From Janthinobacterium sp. BJB426 (GTDB lineage: Bacteria > Pseudomonadota > Gammaproteobacteria > Burkholderiales > Burkholderiaceae_D): 64,000 bases of DNA. The stretch spans positions 160,839 to 224,838 of the forward strand of contig NZ_PDZL01000010.1 in assembly GCF_002735705.1 (NCBI RefSeq). Reading direction: 5' to 3'. Positions 9,094 to 17,150 of this stretch are shown piece after piece (within the stretch, counting starts at the first letter, position 1; each line of letters starts with the position of its first letter). The translations under genes were made by a program, and so were the position numbers. The notes beneath the pieces were generated by a model. That model was not told where the DNA came from, ran no database searches, and saw only the letters and a program-made list of their open reading frames with translations.

Positions 9094-10134
9094 ATGCGCC
9101 GGGTCCTGCTGCCGCAGCATATTTCCAATCAGGTCGCGCCGCCCGGCGCCGCGATCCGGGACTTGCGCGGCTTGTCGATGGGCACCAGCTGGTCGGTGCG
9201 CCTGCTGGAGTCCGCCATGCCGGGACGCGCGGGCAGCGCCGACTTGCAGCAGGGCTTGCAGCAGCAACTGGATCTTGTTGTAGCGCAAATGAGCCACTGG
9301 AGTGACGAGTCCGACCTGGGCCGCTTCAACCGGGCCGAACCCGGCAGCTGGCATAGCTTGCCTGCCGCGTTTTGCGAGGTGCTGGGCTTTGCCATGCACG
9401 TGTCGCAAGCGTCCGGCGGCGCGTATGACCCGTGCGCCGGCGCCCTCGTCAACCTGTGGGGCTTCGGCCCCCGCAACCGCTACGATGAGCCGGGTTTCCT
9501 GCCGCCGAAAGACGATACCGTGGCGTTGCTGCTGTCGCAGCGCCAGCGCCGCCGCCTGGAACTCGACTTGCCGGCCCGCCGCGCGCGCCAGCCGGGCGGC
9601 TTGCAGCTCGATTTGTCCGCCGTGGCCAAGGGCTATGGCGTGGATCGCCTGGCTCGCTACCTGGACAGTCAGGGCATTCAGCATTACCTGGTCGAAGTGG
9701 GCGGCGAGCTGTGCGGCGCAGGCTGCAAGCCCGACGGCCAGCCGTGGTGGGTGATGCTGGAACAGGTCGATGGCGCTGCCGATAGTGCCGATACTGCACA
9801 GCATCCGCCGGAAATGCTGCTGGCGCTGCATGGCCTGTCCGTGGCGACGTCGGGCGACTACCGGCGTTTCTTCCAGGATGGCTCAGCGCGTTTCTCACAC
9901 ACCATCGATCCGCGCAGCGGCATGCCGATCGCCAATCAACTCGCTTCCGTCACCGTCGTGCATGCCGAATGCATGGCGGCCGATGCCTGGTCGACGGCCC
10001 TGACCGTGCTGGGTGTCGAGGCCGGCATGGCCCTGGCCGAAGAGCAGGGCCTGGCTGCGCGCTTCCTGCAGCGCGACGGCGATGGCTACCATGAAACGCT
10101 GAGCAGCCACATGCTGGCCATGCTCGACGAATGA
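9094..10134 (+). CDS. apbE: FAD:protein FMN transferase (ApbE family)
   Basis: This 346-residue enzyme attaches FMN from FAD to a threonine or serine of target proteins. Motifs of the family are present: MGTSWSVRL, GGAYDPCAGALVNLWGFGP, DLSAVAKGYGVDRLA, EVGGEL, TIDPRSGMPI and AADAWSTALTVLG. There is no clear lipoprotein signal at this start, so it may act in the cytoplasm or be exported by an unclear route; many ApbE proteins are periplasmic. Its most likely substrate here is the DUF2271 protein with DGVSGAT in the same operon. Confidence 0.93.
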   Translation: MRRVLLPQHISNQVAPPGAAIRDLRGLSMGTSWSVRLLESAMPGRAGSADLQQGLQQQLDLVVAQMSHWSDESDLGRFNRAEPGSWHSLPAAFCEVLGFAMHVSQASGGAYDPCAGALVNLWGFGPRNRYDEPGFLPPKDDTVALLLSQRQRRRLELDLPARRARQPGGLQLDLSAVAKGYGVDRLARYLDSQGIQHYLVEVGGELCGAGCKPDGQPWWVMLEQVDGAADSADTAQHPPEMLLALHGLSVATSGDYRRFFQDGSARFSHTIDPRSGMPIANQLASVTVVHAECMAADAWSTALTVLGVEAGMALAEEQGLAARFLQRDGDGYHETLSSHMLAMLDE

Positions 10135-10146
10135 ACGATTAATTCC

Positions 10147-11511
10147 ATGATTTTTACGCACGATACGACGCGGCTGGCCTTGCTGGCCGCCCTGTCCCTC
10201 AGTTATGCGGGCGTGTGCCTGGCGCCCTGGCTGCGCGCGCGCGCCAAGCGCCGCGCGTCCGACGCCGCCAGGGCGGCGCTGGCAAACAGTCCCGCCTGGC
10301 TGGTGGCGTATGCGAGCCAGACGGGCAATGCCGAGGAACTGGCCACGCAAACGGCACAGAGCCTGCAACTGGCCGGCATCCCCGTGCGCCTGTGCGCGCT
10401 GGCCGAACTCACGGCCCTTGATCTGCAACAAGCGGAACGGGCCTTGTTCCTGGTCAGCACGTATGGCGAAGGTGATGCGCCCGACAATGCGGCGGCCTTC
10501 ATGGGCCGCCTGATGACGGGTGAGCTGGCGCTGCCGCAATTGCATTACGCCGTGCTGGCCCTGGGCGACCGCAGCTATGGCCAGTTCTGCGGCTTCGGCC
10601 GCGCGCTCGACGCCTGGCTGGCCGCGCAGGGTGCGTCGCGCCTGTTCCAGCGCATCGAAGTCGACCGCAGTGCCAGTGCGACCGTCGAGCAATGGTTCCA
10701 GCATTTGAGCCACCTGGCCGGCACCAGCGATGCGCCCGACTGGAGCGCGCCCGCCTTTGGCGACTGGCGTCTGACGCAAAGGCAGTTGCTGAATCCTGGC
10801 AGCGCCGGCGGCGCCATTTATCACGTGGAACTGGCGCCCGTGGCGGGCAGCTTGCCTGACTGGCAATCGGGCGACCTGGTGCAGGTGACGGCACCCGCCG
10901 ACCCGTCGCAGCCGCGCGAATACTCGATCGCCTCGATCCCGCGCGATGGCGGCGTGCACTTGCTGGTACGCCAGCATGCGCATCCCGATGGCAGCCTGGG
11001 CCTGGCTTCGGGCTGGCTGACGGCGCAAGCCAAGGTGGGCGACGTGGTGCAGCTGCGCTTGCGCCAGCACCGGCGTTTCCGCCTGGAAGACAATGCCCAG
11101 CGTCCCCTGATTTTGATCGGCAACGGCAGCGGCATCGCCGGCTTGCGCGGCCACCTGAAAAGCCGCGTGCTGGCAGGGCAGCGGCGCAACTGGCTGATCT
11201 TTGGCGAGCGTAACCTGGCCCACGATTTCCATTATCGCGAAGAAATTGAGCGCTGGCACGCCAGTGGCGACTTGCCGCGCCTGGACCTGGCGTTTTCGCG
11301 CGACCAGGCAGAGCGGACCTACGTGCAGGACCGCCTGCGCGGCAATGCCGACGAGGTGAAACTGTGGCTGGAACAGGGCGCGGCCATCTATATTTGCGGC
11401 AGCCTGGCCGGCATGGCGGGCGGCGTCGACCTGGCCCTGCAGGAAATCCTGGGGCGTCCCGCGCTCGACGCGCTGGCGGCCGAAGGGCGCTACCGGCGCG
11501 ACGTCTACTGA
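10147..11511 (+). CDS. Membrane-anchored flavodoxin/FNR-type reductase
   Basis: This is a 454-residue protein with one N-terminal membrane segment (about 10-28), a flavodoxin-like domain (about 50-190; 'YASQTGNAEELA', 'STYGEGDAPDNA', 'LGDRSYGQFCGFG') and a ferredoxin-NADP reductase domain (about 200-454; 'REYSIAS', 'LIGNGSGIAGLRGHL', C-terminal 'YRRDVY'). It resembles the flavoprotein subunit of sulfite reductase and cytochrome P450 reductase, but cysH/cysI genes are absent nearby. In this operon it most likely passes electrons from NADPH to the membrane PepSY protein and on to the flavinylated periplasmic partner. Confidence 0.88.
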   Translation: MIFTHDTTRLALLAALSLSYAGVCLAPWLRARAKRRASDAARAALANSPAWLVAYASQTGNAEELATQTAQSLQLAGIPVRLCALAELTALDLQQAERALFLVSTYGEGDAPDNAAAFMGRLMTGELALPQLHYAVLALGDRSYGQFCGFGRALDAWLAAQGASRLFQRIEVDRSASATVEQWFQHLSHLAGTSDAPDWSAPAFGDWRLTQRQLLNPGSAGGAIYHVELAPVAGSLPDWQSGDLVQVTAPADPSQPREYSIASIPRDGGVHLLVRQHAHPDGSLGLASGWLTAQAKVGDVVQLRLRQHRRFRLEDNAQRPLILIGNGSGIAGLRGHLKSRVLAGQRRNWLIFGERNLAHDFHYREEIERWHASGDLPRLDLAFSRDQAERTYVQDRLRGNADEVKLWLEQGAAIYICGSLAGMAGGVDLALQEILGRPALDALAAEGRYRRDVY

Positions 11512-11580
11512 GTTTTTGACGCCGCCAGCGCGTTCGCGCGCACACGGCTATCATGATTGTTTCATCCAGGGAGAACCATC

Positions 11581-12132
11581 ATGAGCGACAGCATTTACGA
11601 CATTCCCTTGCGCCGCATCAATGGCGAGCCCACCAGCCTGGACGCGTATCGCGGCAAGGTCGTTCTGGTGGTCAATGTCGCCTCCGCCTGCGGCCTGACG
11701 CCGCAGTACGAAGGCCTGGAAAAACTCTACGCCGACAAGCAGGCCGAGGGCCTGGTGGTGGCAGGTTTTCCCGCCAATGAATTCGGCGCGCAGGAGCCGG
11801 GCAGCAATGCCGAGATCGCCGACTTTTGCCGTGGCACGTTTGGCGTGCAATTTCCCATGTTTGAAAAAATCGTCGTCAAGGGCCCTGGCCAGCATCCGCT
11901 GTACCAGCGCCTGGTGCAAGAGCAGCCGCGGGCGCAGGAAAAGCCGGGCAGCGATTTCCGCGCCAAGCTGGCCGGCTACGGCATCACGCAGGAGCAGCCC
12001 AGCGACGTGCTGTGGAATTTCGAGAAGTTTTTGATCAGCAAGGACGGCAAGGTGGTGGGGCGTTTCGCGCCCGATACCACGGTCGATGATGCGCTGTTGC
12101 GCGAGGCCATCGCGCAACAGCTGCAGGCCTAA
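11581..12132 (+). CDS. Glutathione peroxidase family protein
   Basis: This 183-residue peroxidase of the BtuE/GPx family reduces hydroperoxides using thioredoxin or glutathione. The peroxidatic residue is C37 in NVASACGLTPQY, a cysteine rather than selenocysteine. 'GFPANEFGAQEPGSN' carries the conserved glutamine and the WNFEKFL region near the C-terminus gives the tryptophan. The start at 11581 follows CAGGGAGAACC. It has its own promoter region after the flavoreductase and converges on the DUF2325 gene with only 13 bases between stops. Confidence 0.93.
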   Translation: MSDSIYDIPLRRINGEPTSLDAYRGKVVLVVNVASACGLTPQYEGLEKLYADKQAEGLVVAGFPANEFGAQEPGSNAEIADFCRGTFGVQFPMFEKIVVKGPGQHPLYQRLVQEQPRAQEKPGSDFRAKLAGYGITQEQPSDVLWNFEKFLISKDGKVVGRFAPDTTVDDALLREAIAQQLQA

Positions 12133-12145
12133 GCTTGGGCCTGGC

Positions 12146-13372
12146 TTAGTCGGAGGCGTCCAGCGCGGCCGGCTCCATCTCGCCGCTCACTTCCTGCAAG
12201 CCGCGCGCCAGGCTGGAAATGCTGGGGTTGTCGATGAAGACGCAGCGCTTGCCCGTGCGCTTGCAATAATCCTTGACGCGCCAGTAGGCGCTGTGGCTGA
12301 TGCAGCCCGTCTGGCAAATCACCAGGTCGGCCGCCGCCAGGCTCGAGTCGAGCAGGTTGGCATTGTCTTCCAGGCCGCCGTCGTGGTGGGCAAACTGCGC
12401 GCCGACCCGTTCGATCAGGGCGCGGTAGGTGGCGACATTGCCGCTGCGTCCGCCCACGCACAAGACGCTTTGATCGACGAGGCGGATCGGCATTTTCAGC
12501 TTGCCGCCCGTCGGCACTTCCAGCTTCGGCGCCGGCGGCGGCGCGACCGCGCCTGGACGTGGCTGGGCCTGTTTCAATTCCACGATTTGCTGGCGCAATT
12601 CCTTTTCGCGCTCATCCATTTGCGCCAGGCGTTCGACCAGACGCGTGCGCGATTCCAGTGCCGGGATGGCCGCCTGCAATTGCGCCAGTTCCGCGCGCAA
12701 GCCATCGATCACGCTATCCTTGCCTATGGCCTCGGCACGCGTGCGCAGCAGCACGGCTTCCTGGCGTTCCAGCTCGCCCGTCTTTTCCATCAGTGCGGCC
12801 TGGCTGCGTTGTTGCAGCTTGGCCAGTTCGTGCGTCAGGCGTGCATTTTCTTCCTGCAAGGCCGTAAACTTGCCCATGTCGGCGCGCACGCAGGCGCCGG
12901 CCTGGTGCTGGATCATGTGCAGGTCGCGGCACATCTGCTCTTCCAGCTCGGCATCGCAGCGCGGGTGCGTCAGTCCGGCCCAGAAAGCGCCCGACACGTC
13001 GCCGTTGGCGACGGCCGTGCGCCACAGTTCGGCCACTTGCGCCGTCGTCTTGGCGCCGCGAAAGCGCAGGATCACGGGAGCGTAGCGGCGTTCGAGTTCC
13101 TTTTGCAGCGCTTCGGACAGGCGGTTGCGCGCGCCGCATTCCGTCACGGCACCCACGTGCACTTCGTAATCGTCGGCCAGCACGCGCCCGCCCGTCATCT
13201 TGCCCACCAGCTTGCGCAGGTATCCCAAGGGCAAGCCCACGCCGACCAGCGGGCAATGACAGGTATGCGACAGTTCCCACAGCCGGCGGCGGCGCGAAGC
13301 GAGTGCGGCCGTGTCGGCCCCGCCGCTGGAACAATTGCTGATGACGGGTAGGGACTGGTCTTTGTCACACAT
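12146..13372 (-). CDS. DUF2325 domain-containing protein
   Basis: This is a 408-residue protein with three parts: a cysteine-rich N-terminus (CDKDQ...NC, then SHTCHCPLVGVG), a coiled coil of about 100 residues in the middle (about 175-275, 'LQEENARLTHELAKLQQ'), and a C-terminal DUF2325 domain (about 300-400) with 'VLCVGGRSGNVATYRALIE' and 'VICQTGCISHSAYWRVKDYC'. The cysteines suggest metal or haem binding, but that is not shown. It is the last gene of a leftward group that starts with hemP under a Fur-like site. Function is unknown. Confidence 0.85.
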   Translation of the reverse strand: MCDKDQSLPVISNCSSGGADTAALASRRRRLWELSHTCHCPLVGVGLPLGYLRKLVGKMTGGRVLADDYEVHVGAVTECGARNRLSEALQKELERRYAPVILRFRGAKTTAQVAELWRTAVANGDVSGAFWAGLTHPRCDAELEEQMCRDLHMIQHQAGACVRADMGKFTALQEENARLTHELAKLQQRSQAALMEKTGELERQEAVLLRTRAEAIGKDSVIDGLRAELAQLQAAIPALESRTRLVERLAQMDEREKELRQQIVELKQAQPRPGAVAPPPAPKLEVPTGGKLKMPIRLVDQSVLCVGGRSGNVATYRALIERVGAQFAHHDGGLEDNANLLDSSLAAADLVICQTGCISHSAYWRVKDYCKRTGKRCVFIDNPSISSLARGLQEVSGEMEPAALDASD

Positions 13373-13409
13373 GGCGATATCCTGTTGGACGGTGGGGATG
13401 GAAAAGAAA

Positions 13410-13736
13410 TTATTGCGGCAGGGGCGAGGCAGGGCGCTTGGCGCTCAGCATGCGTGCCAGGCGATCCAGCAAGGAGGTCCTGGGCGGCGCGGGCTTGTGC
13501 AGCGCCACCAGGGCGGCCCATTGCTGCGACAGTTGCTGGCACGTCGCTTGCAGCACGGGGCCCAGGCCGGGCGAACTCGACAGTACTTGCAGATGGCGTT
13601 CGATGACACCGGCCAGTTTCTCGCAGGGACTGCCCGCATGGTAGTGAGACATCAGGTGCAGCACGGCCGACAGCAGCAATTCAGGCTGTTGGCCTTGCGG
13701 GGAGGGAAACATCGGGGAAGGTCGGTCGTTCGCCAT
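13410..13736 (-). CDS. Conserved-looking 108-residue protein, function unknown
   Basis: The start at 13736 follows CAGGAG on the minus strand at a good distance; a longer reading from 13775 lacks this. The protein (MANDRPSPMF...) appears all-helical in the middle ('VLHLMSHYHAGSPCEKLAGVIERHLQ') and has no signal peptide. I do not recognise a family. It lies between hemP and the DUF2325 gene with gaps of 85 and 37 bases, so it is probably in the same iron-regulated transcript. Confidence 0.65.
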   Translation of the reverse strand: MANDRPSPMFPSPQGQQPELLLSAVLHLMSHYHAGSPCEKLAGVIERHLQVLSSSPGLGPVLQATCQQLSQQWAALVALHKPAPPRTSLLDRLARMLSAKRPASPLPQ

Positions 13737-13821
13737 CAAACACTCCTGTGCGGTGGTTTGGCTGGCTGCGCGCACGGGGCGCGACTGGCTGGCGAGTGTG
13801 GTGACTGGCTGCCGTGCTGCT

Positions 13822-14019
13822 TCAGGCAGTCAGGATCAGCTTGTTCAACTGGGTGACGCGCAGGCGATAGATCTTGCCGCTGTGCTCAATCTCCACTTCG
13901 CGACCTTGCTGCAGCAGCGCTTCGCTGGTGATGCGGCGCGCCGGCTGGGCCATGCTGACGGGAGGGCGGACGTGGGCGGTAGCGGCATCCTGGATCAAGG
14001 CTGGTTTTGAGCTTTGCAT
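13822..14019 (-). CDS. hemP: Hemin uptake protein HemP
   Basis: This is a 65-residue protein whose second half, REVEIEHSGKIYRLRVTQL followed by NKLILTA, is the HemP/HmuP signature. In related Burkholderiales, HemP is an activator or RNA-binding factor needed for haem receptor expression. No haem receptor or hmu transporter is next to it here; instead it heads a group with a 108-aa unknown and a DUF2325 gene. A Fur-like site lies 23 bases upstream of the start. Confidence 0.88.
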   Translation of the reverse strand: MQSSKPALIQDAATAHVRPPVSMAQPARRITSEALLQQGREVEIEHSGKIYRLRVTQLNKLILTA

Positions 14020-14041
14020 GTTGGGCTTTCTTTATCTCAGT

Positions 14042-14056
14042 TGAGAATGATTCGTA
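14042..14056 (-). promoter_or_regulatory. Fur-like box upstream of hemP
   Basis: TGAGAATGATTCGTA fits the 7-1-7 Fur pattern (TGATAAT-n-ATTATCA) well in the first arm (6/7) and partly in the second (4/7); the following TTTGCATTATT extends the A/T-rich palindromic context. Its place just before hemP, a typical Fur target, supports the call. Confidence 0.6.
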
Positions 14057-14194
14057 TTTGCATTATTGTTGAATGTGGCCCGAAAAGCAAGGCTTATTTG
14101 TGCGGAATCCGTGCTTTTTTATGGTGACATGGCAGCGTGGATGATCGTGCTGCGCAAAGCTGGCCGCAGGAGCGGCGCGGGAGACGGGGGCGGC

Positions 14195-14234
14195 AAAAAA
14201 GACCCGGCAAGGCGTTGTGCGCCTTGGCCGGGTC
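14195..14234 (-). terminator. Rho-independent terminator of the fnr-like gene
   Basis: On the minus strand a stem of GACCCGG...CCGGGTC, extended by CCAAGGCG/CGCCTTG, is followed directly by six T (bases 14200-14195). It lies 36 bases after the stop of the Crp/Fnr gene. Confidence 0.85.
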
Positions 14235-14269
14235 AAGGCTGTGCCAAGCTTGAGGAAATCGGGATGGCG

Positions 14270-15145
14270 CTAAATAGTAGCCAGCAATTGCGCCGAAGCG
14301 CTGGCGGCGGCGGTGGTGTCAGCCTTGAGCTTGGCGGCGGCCAGCTGCTTGGCGCGCGAGCGCGACGGCGGCAGGCGGCGCAGGGTTTTCAGGGCGTCCG
14401 GATCCTTGATGCCGATGGTGCGCTGGTCAACCGTAATCAGGCCGATTTCATTGAAGGCGGACAAGGTGCGGCTCACCGTTTCCAGGGTCAGGCCCAGATA
14501 GCTGCCGATTTCATGGCGCGTCATGCGCAGGTTGAACAGCTTGCTCGAATAGCCCATCTGCGCAAAGCGGTCGGCCAGCGAGACGAGGAAGCGGGCCACG
14601 CGGGCTTCGGCACTGAGGGCGCCCAGCATGCCGATCATGGCTTGCTCGCGCACCAGTTCGCGGCTCATCACGCCGTACATGACGTTTTCCAGTTCCAGGT
14701 GGACTCTGCCCAGCGCCGTCAGCTTCTTGAACGGCAGCAGGATCAGGTCGCAGTCGGACAGGGCCACCGCTTCCGAGGAGTAATGGCGCGAGTGGATGCC
14801 GTCGACGCCCAGCATGTCGCCCTTCATGGGAAAGCTGAGCACCTGCTCATTGCCGAATTCATCGATAAGCACGGTTTTCAGGAAGCCTGAATTGACGATG
14901 TACAGGGTGTCGAACGGCTGGCCGATCGTGTGCACGCGCTGGCCCGTCTTGAATTGCACGTGCTGGAACAGCAGTTCGTCGGCGGCGATGGTGCAGGCGC
15001 TGGAGATATGCAGCAGGTCGCACACCTCCTTCAGGTTCGACCAGAGCCGGCCCTGGCGCTGGCGCCCCGCTTCCATCGGAGAGGAGGGGGGCAGCGATGG
15101 TGAGGCGGCGCGGGTGTCGGGCGTTTGCGTGGACAGCATGTTCAT
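14270..15145 (-). CDS. Crp/Fnr-family transcriptional regulator
   Basis: This is a 291-residue regulator with a cyclic-nucleotide-binding-like beta roll (about 60-165), a dimer helix and a helix-turn-helix (about 205-245). The recognition helix carries ETVSRTL, the E--SR set used by FNR to read TTGAT-N4-ATCAA. The only cysteines in the sensory region are C42, C51 and C132; the CxxC cluster of E. coli FNR is missing, while C132 lies where FNR C122 lies. A roughly 50-residue low-complexity N-terminal tail and an Ala/Lys-rich C-terminal tail are extra. It probably regulates oxygen- or redox-dependent genes; a likely target is uspA with its FNR box at 16766. Confidence 0.88.
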   Translation of the reverse strand: MNMLSTQTPDTRAASPSLPPSSPMEAGRQRQGRLWSNLKEVCDLLHISSACTIAADELLFQHVQFKTGQRVHTIGQPFDTLYIVNSGFLKTVLIDEFGNEQVLSFPMKGDMLGVDGIHSRHYSSEAVALSDCDLILLPFKKLTALGRVHLELENVMYGVMSRELVREQAMIGMLGALSAEARVARFLVSLADRFAQMGYSSKLFNLRMTRHEIGSYLGLTLETVSRTLSAFNEIGLITVDQRTIGIKDPDALKTLRRLPPSRSRAKQLAAAKLKADTTAAASASAQLLATI

Positions 15146-15416
15146 CTCCTGGTGACAGGTAGTTCAGAGTTGAATAACGGGGTGCGCGGGACGGCGGGCG
15201 GGCAAGGGCCGGCGGCGCGCGTTCAGGCAGGTAATGCTCAATTCGCTGAAGACTTGCTGTGTGATGAAATAACTTCCCAGCAACTTGATTACTGGTTTCA
15301 GTATGCCAACAACCGTATGCAATTAATATCAGCAGTGGCTGAATATGGCAGTAGGAGCTGTGGTAGATGTAGTAGGATTGTTCCTACAGTCGACGCGCGG
15401 GCGCGCGCCGCCGGAC
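15146..15416. other. Intergenic region upstream of the Crp/Fnr gene
   Basis: These 271 bases hold no credible gene. Seen here: a half FNR site (TTGAT at 15292-15296 without a matching second half) and a small dyad GTAGGA-TTGT-TCCTAC (15372-15387) preceded by two related GTAG-rich stretches. The promoter of the Crp/Fnr gene must lie here. Confidence 0.5.
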
Positions 15417-16061
15417 TTAGGTCTTGAAGGGGGAAAGCAGGCGGTGCGCGACGGCATACTGGACCATTTCCGACAGCGAACTCATACCCATTTTTTGCAT
15501 GATGCGCGTCTTGTGCGTACTCACCGTTTTGACGCTCAGGTGCAGGTTGTTGGCAATTTCCGTGATCGACTTGCCTGCCACCAGCAGGGAAAAGACTTCG
15601 AATTCGCGGTCCGACAACTGTTTGTGCAGCAAGCTTTCATTCGGCATCATGATGTTGAGCACGAGTTGCTCCGCCACCTCGGCGCTGATATAGGGACGGC
15701 CCGACGCCACCTTGTGGATGGCGCCCACGAGCTGGGTACCCGCGCTTTCCTTGGTCAGATAGCCTTGCGCGCCGGCGCGGATGGCGCGCACCGCATATTG
15801 TTCTTCCTCGTGCATGGTGAGGATCAGGATGGACAGCTTGGGCGCCTCGCTGCGGATTTGCCGGATCAGGTCGACGCCGCTGCGGCCCGGCATCGACAGG
15901 TCGAGCAGCAACAGGTCGAAGCCGCCCTGGCGCACATGGTTGAGGACTTCAAAACCGTCGATGGCTTCACCCACGATGTCGATATCCGGCGCGCCGTCAA
16001 GGATGCGCTTTAATCCTTCACGCATGATGGTGTGGTCGTCGGCAATCACAATACGTATCAT
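15417..16061 (-). CDS. NarL/FixJ-type response regulator
   Basis: This 214-residue two-component regulator has a receiver domain (about 1-120) with acidic pocket ADD, phospho-acceptor in LLLLDLSMPG, threonine in 'LILTMHEEEQ' and lysine in LTKESAG. A LuxR-type helix-turn-helix follows (about 145-210; 'LSDREFEVFSLLVAGKS', 'NNLHLSVKTVSTHKTRI'). The start at 16061 (MIRIVIADDH) fits the family; a GTG further upstream would add 14 residues. No histidine kinase is next to it. It sits between the Crp/Fnr gene and uspA, pointing to oxygen or redox control. Confidence 0.9.
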   Translation of the reverse strand: MIRIVIADDHTIMREGLKRILDGAPDIDIVGEAIDGFEVLNHVRQGGFDLLLLDLSMPGRSGVDLIRQIRSEAPKLSILILTMHEEEQYAVRAIRAGAQGYLTKESAGTQLVGAIHKVASGRPYISAEVAEQLVLNIMMPNESLLHKQLSDREFEVFSLLVAGKSITEIANNLHLSVKTVSTHKTRIMQKMGMSSLSEMVQYAVAHRLLSPFKT

Positions 16062-16216
16062 AGGCGGGCAATCTGGTGGCGTGTAATCTGCTCTGTCCGT
16101 CACCGGACAATCAAATGTTAAGAAACGAGAAATGTTGTCATTTTAACTGAAGTGGCCGCACGTTTGCCTTTTTCTTGGTGCGCCGGCGACGGCGGCCTTC
16201 GTGGCCATGTGACCCC

Positions 16217-16684
16217 TTATTTTGCCGGGGGTTCCTTGATCAGCCTGTGCACGAGCACGGGCAGTTTCGAGTGCGACAGCACCTTGTTGGTCACGCTGCC
16301 CAGCAGTAACTGCCCCCAGCCGCTGCGGCCGTGCGAGCCCATGAAGATCAGGTCGCATTGCTGCAATTGCGCCACTTCCACGATTTTCAGGGCCGGGCTG
16401 TCGGAAAAGGCCGTCAAGCCCGTCGCCTGCAGACCCCGCTTGGCGGCCGCGTCGAGGATGGGCTGCCAGTGGTCGGCGCCCGCCTTGCGCATGGCGATGC
16501 GGTATTCCTCTTCGCTGGGATAGCTCGGTGGAATGATTTCGATGTACACCGGGTACTGGTACTCGGGCGCCACGTACACGGCAAGGATGTCGGCGTGCAT
16601 CTGTTCGGCAAAGGCAACGCCGGCACAGGCCGTCAAGTTGGAGACGGTGGAGCCGTCCGTGGCGATCAGAATTTTCTTATACAT
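16217..16684 (-). CDS. Universal stress protein UspA family
   Basis: This is a 155-residue single-domain Usp. KILIATDGS at the start and the ATP-binding motif G-2x-G-9x-G(S/T) in 'GSHGRSGWGQLLLGS' indicate the ATP-binding subclass. AAGGA lies 8 bases before the start. A perfect FNR box lies about 90 bases upstream, so expression is probably raised under low oxygen. Confidence 0.92.
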   Translation of the reverse strand: MYKKILIATDGSTVSNLTACAGVAFAEQMHADILAVYVAPEYQYPVYIEIIPPSYPSEEEYRIAMRKAGADHWQPILDAAAKRGLQATGLTAFSDSPALKIVEVAQLQQCDLIFMGSHGRSGWGQLLLGSVTNKVLSHSKLPVLVHRLIKEPPAK

Positions 16685-17150
16685 GGCAGGTCCTTTGGCA
16701 GTGACTCAGCGCGCGCAACGCCTCTTATTGTAGACGTGGCGGCAGCATTGTATTCATGTAAAGACTTGATAATTATCAATACTACTGCACCTTCAGTATA
16801 GACAACATTGGCAGAAAGATCGTGTTTAGCTGCAACGATGGCCGTGCGAGGCTGTTGCGCAGGCGCCCGGAGGCAGGATTTGTCATGTCGCGCGTGGTCT
16901 TGCACGCACGCCAATGGTAGTATTTCAAAATACAACAGCAGGAACACTTATTTCCTGGCGGAAAAGCTCTTGTAGACCCGCTTTGCACCAGGAAGCGCGT
17001 TTTGAGATTTACCAACAGGGCGGCGCCCTGCTACACTCGCACCATCGCAGCGGTATTGCCTCAAATCATCTTAATCGAGAAATTGTGGGTATCAGTCTGT
17101 AAAACGCACAGTTCAGGCGGAATTTTGACAAATTATGGAGAAGCAGGGAT
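16685..17150. other. Divergent intergenic region between uspA and cheZ
   Basis: This 466-base region has no convincing gene. It contains the FNR box (16766-16779) and, on the minus strand, two TACAAT -10-like elements (16732-16727 and 16752-16747) for uspA. Nearer cheZ are a GC dyad CAGGGCG-G-CGCCCTG (about 17019-17033) and a possible -10 TACACT just after it. I saw no sigma-28 style flagellar promoter. Confidence 0.55.
16766..16779. promoter_or_regulatory. FNR/ANR box
   Basis: TTGATAATTATCAA is a perfect match to TTGAT-N4-ATCAA and fully palindromic. The centre is about 88 bases from the uspA start; depending on which -10 is used the site would lie roughly 32-52 bases before the transcription start. 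Confidence 0.85.

Noticed and set aside
15288..15310. Possible FNR box upstream of the Crp/Fnr gene (TTGATTACTGGTTT)
   Set aside because: Only the first half matches TTGAT-N4-ATCAA; the second half does not.
16666..16947. Open frame on the minus strand in the uspA-cheZ gap
   Set aside because: It overlaps the uspA start and the FNR box region, has no ribosome site and no recognisable sequence.
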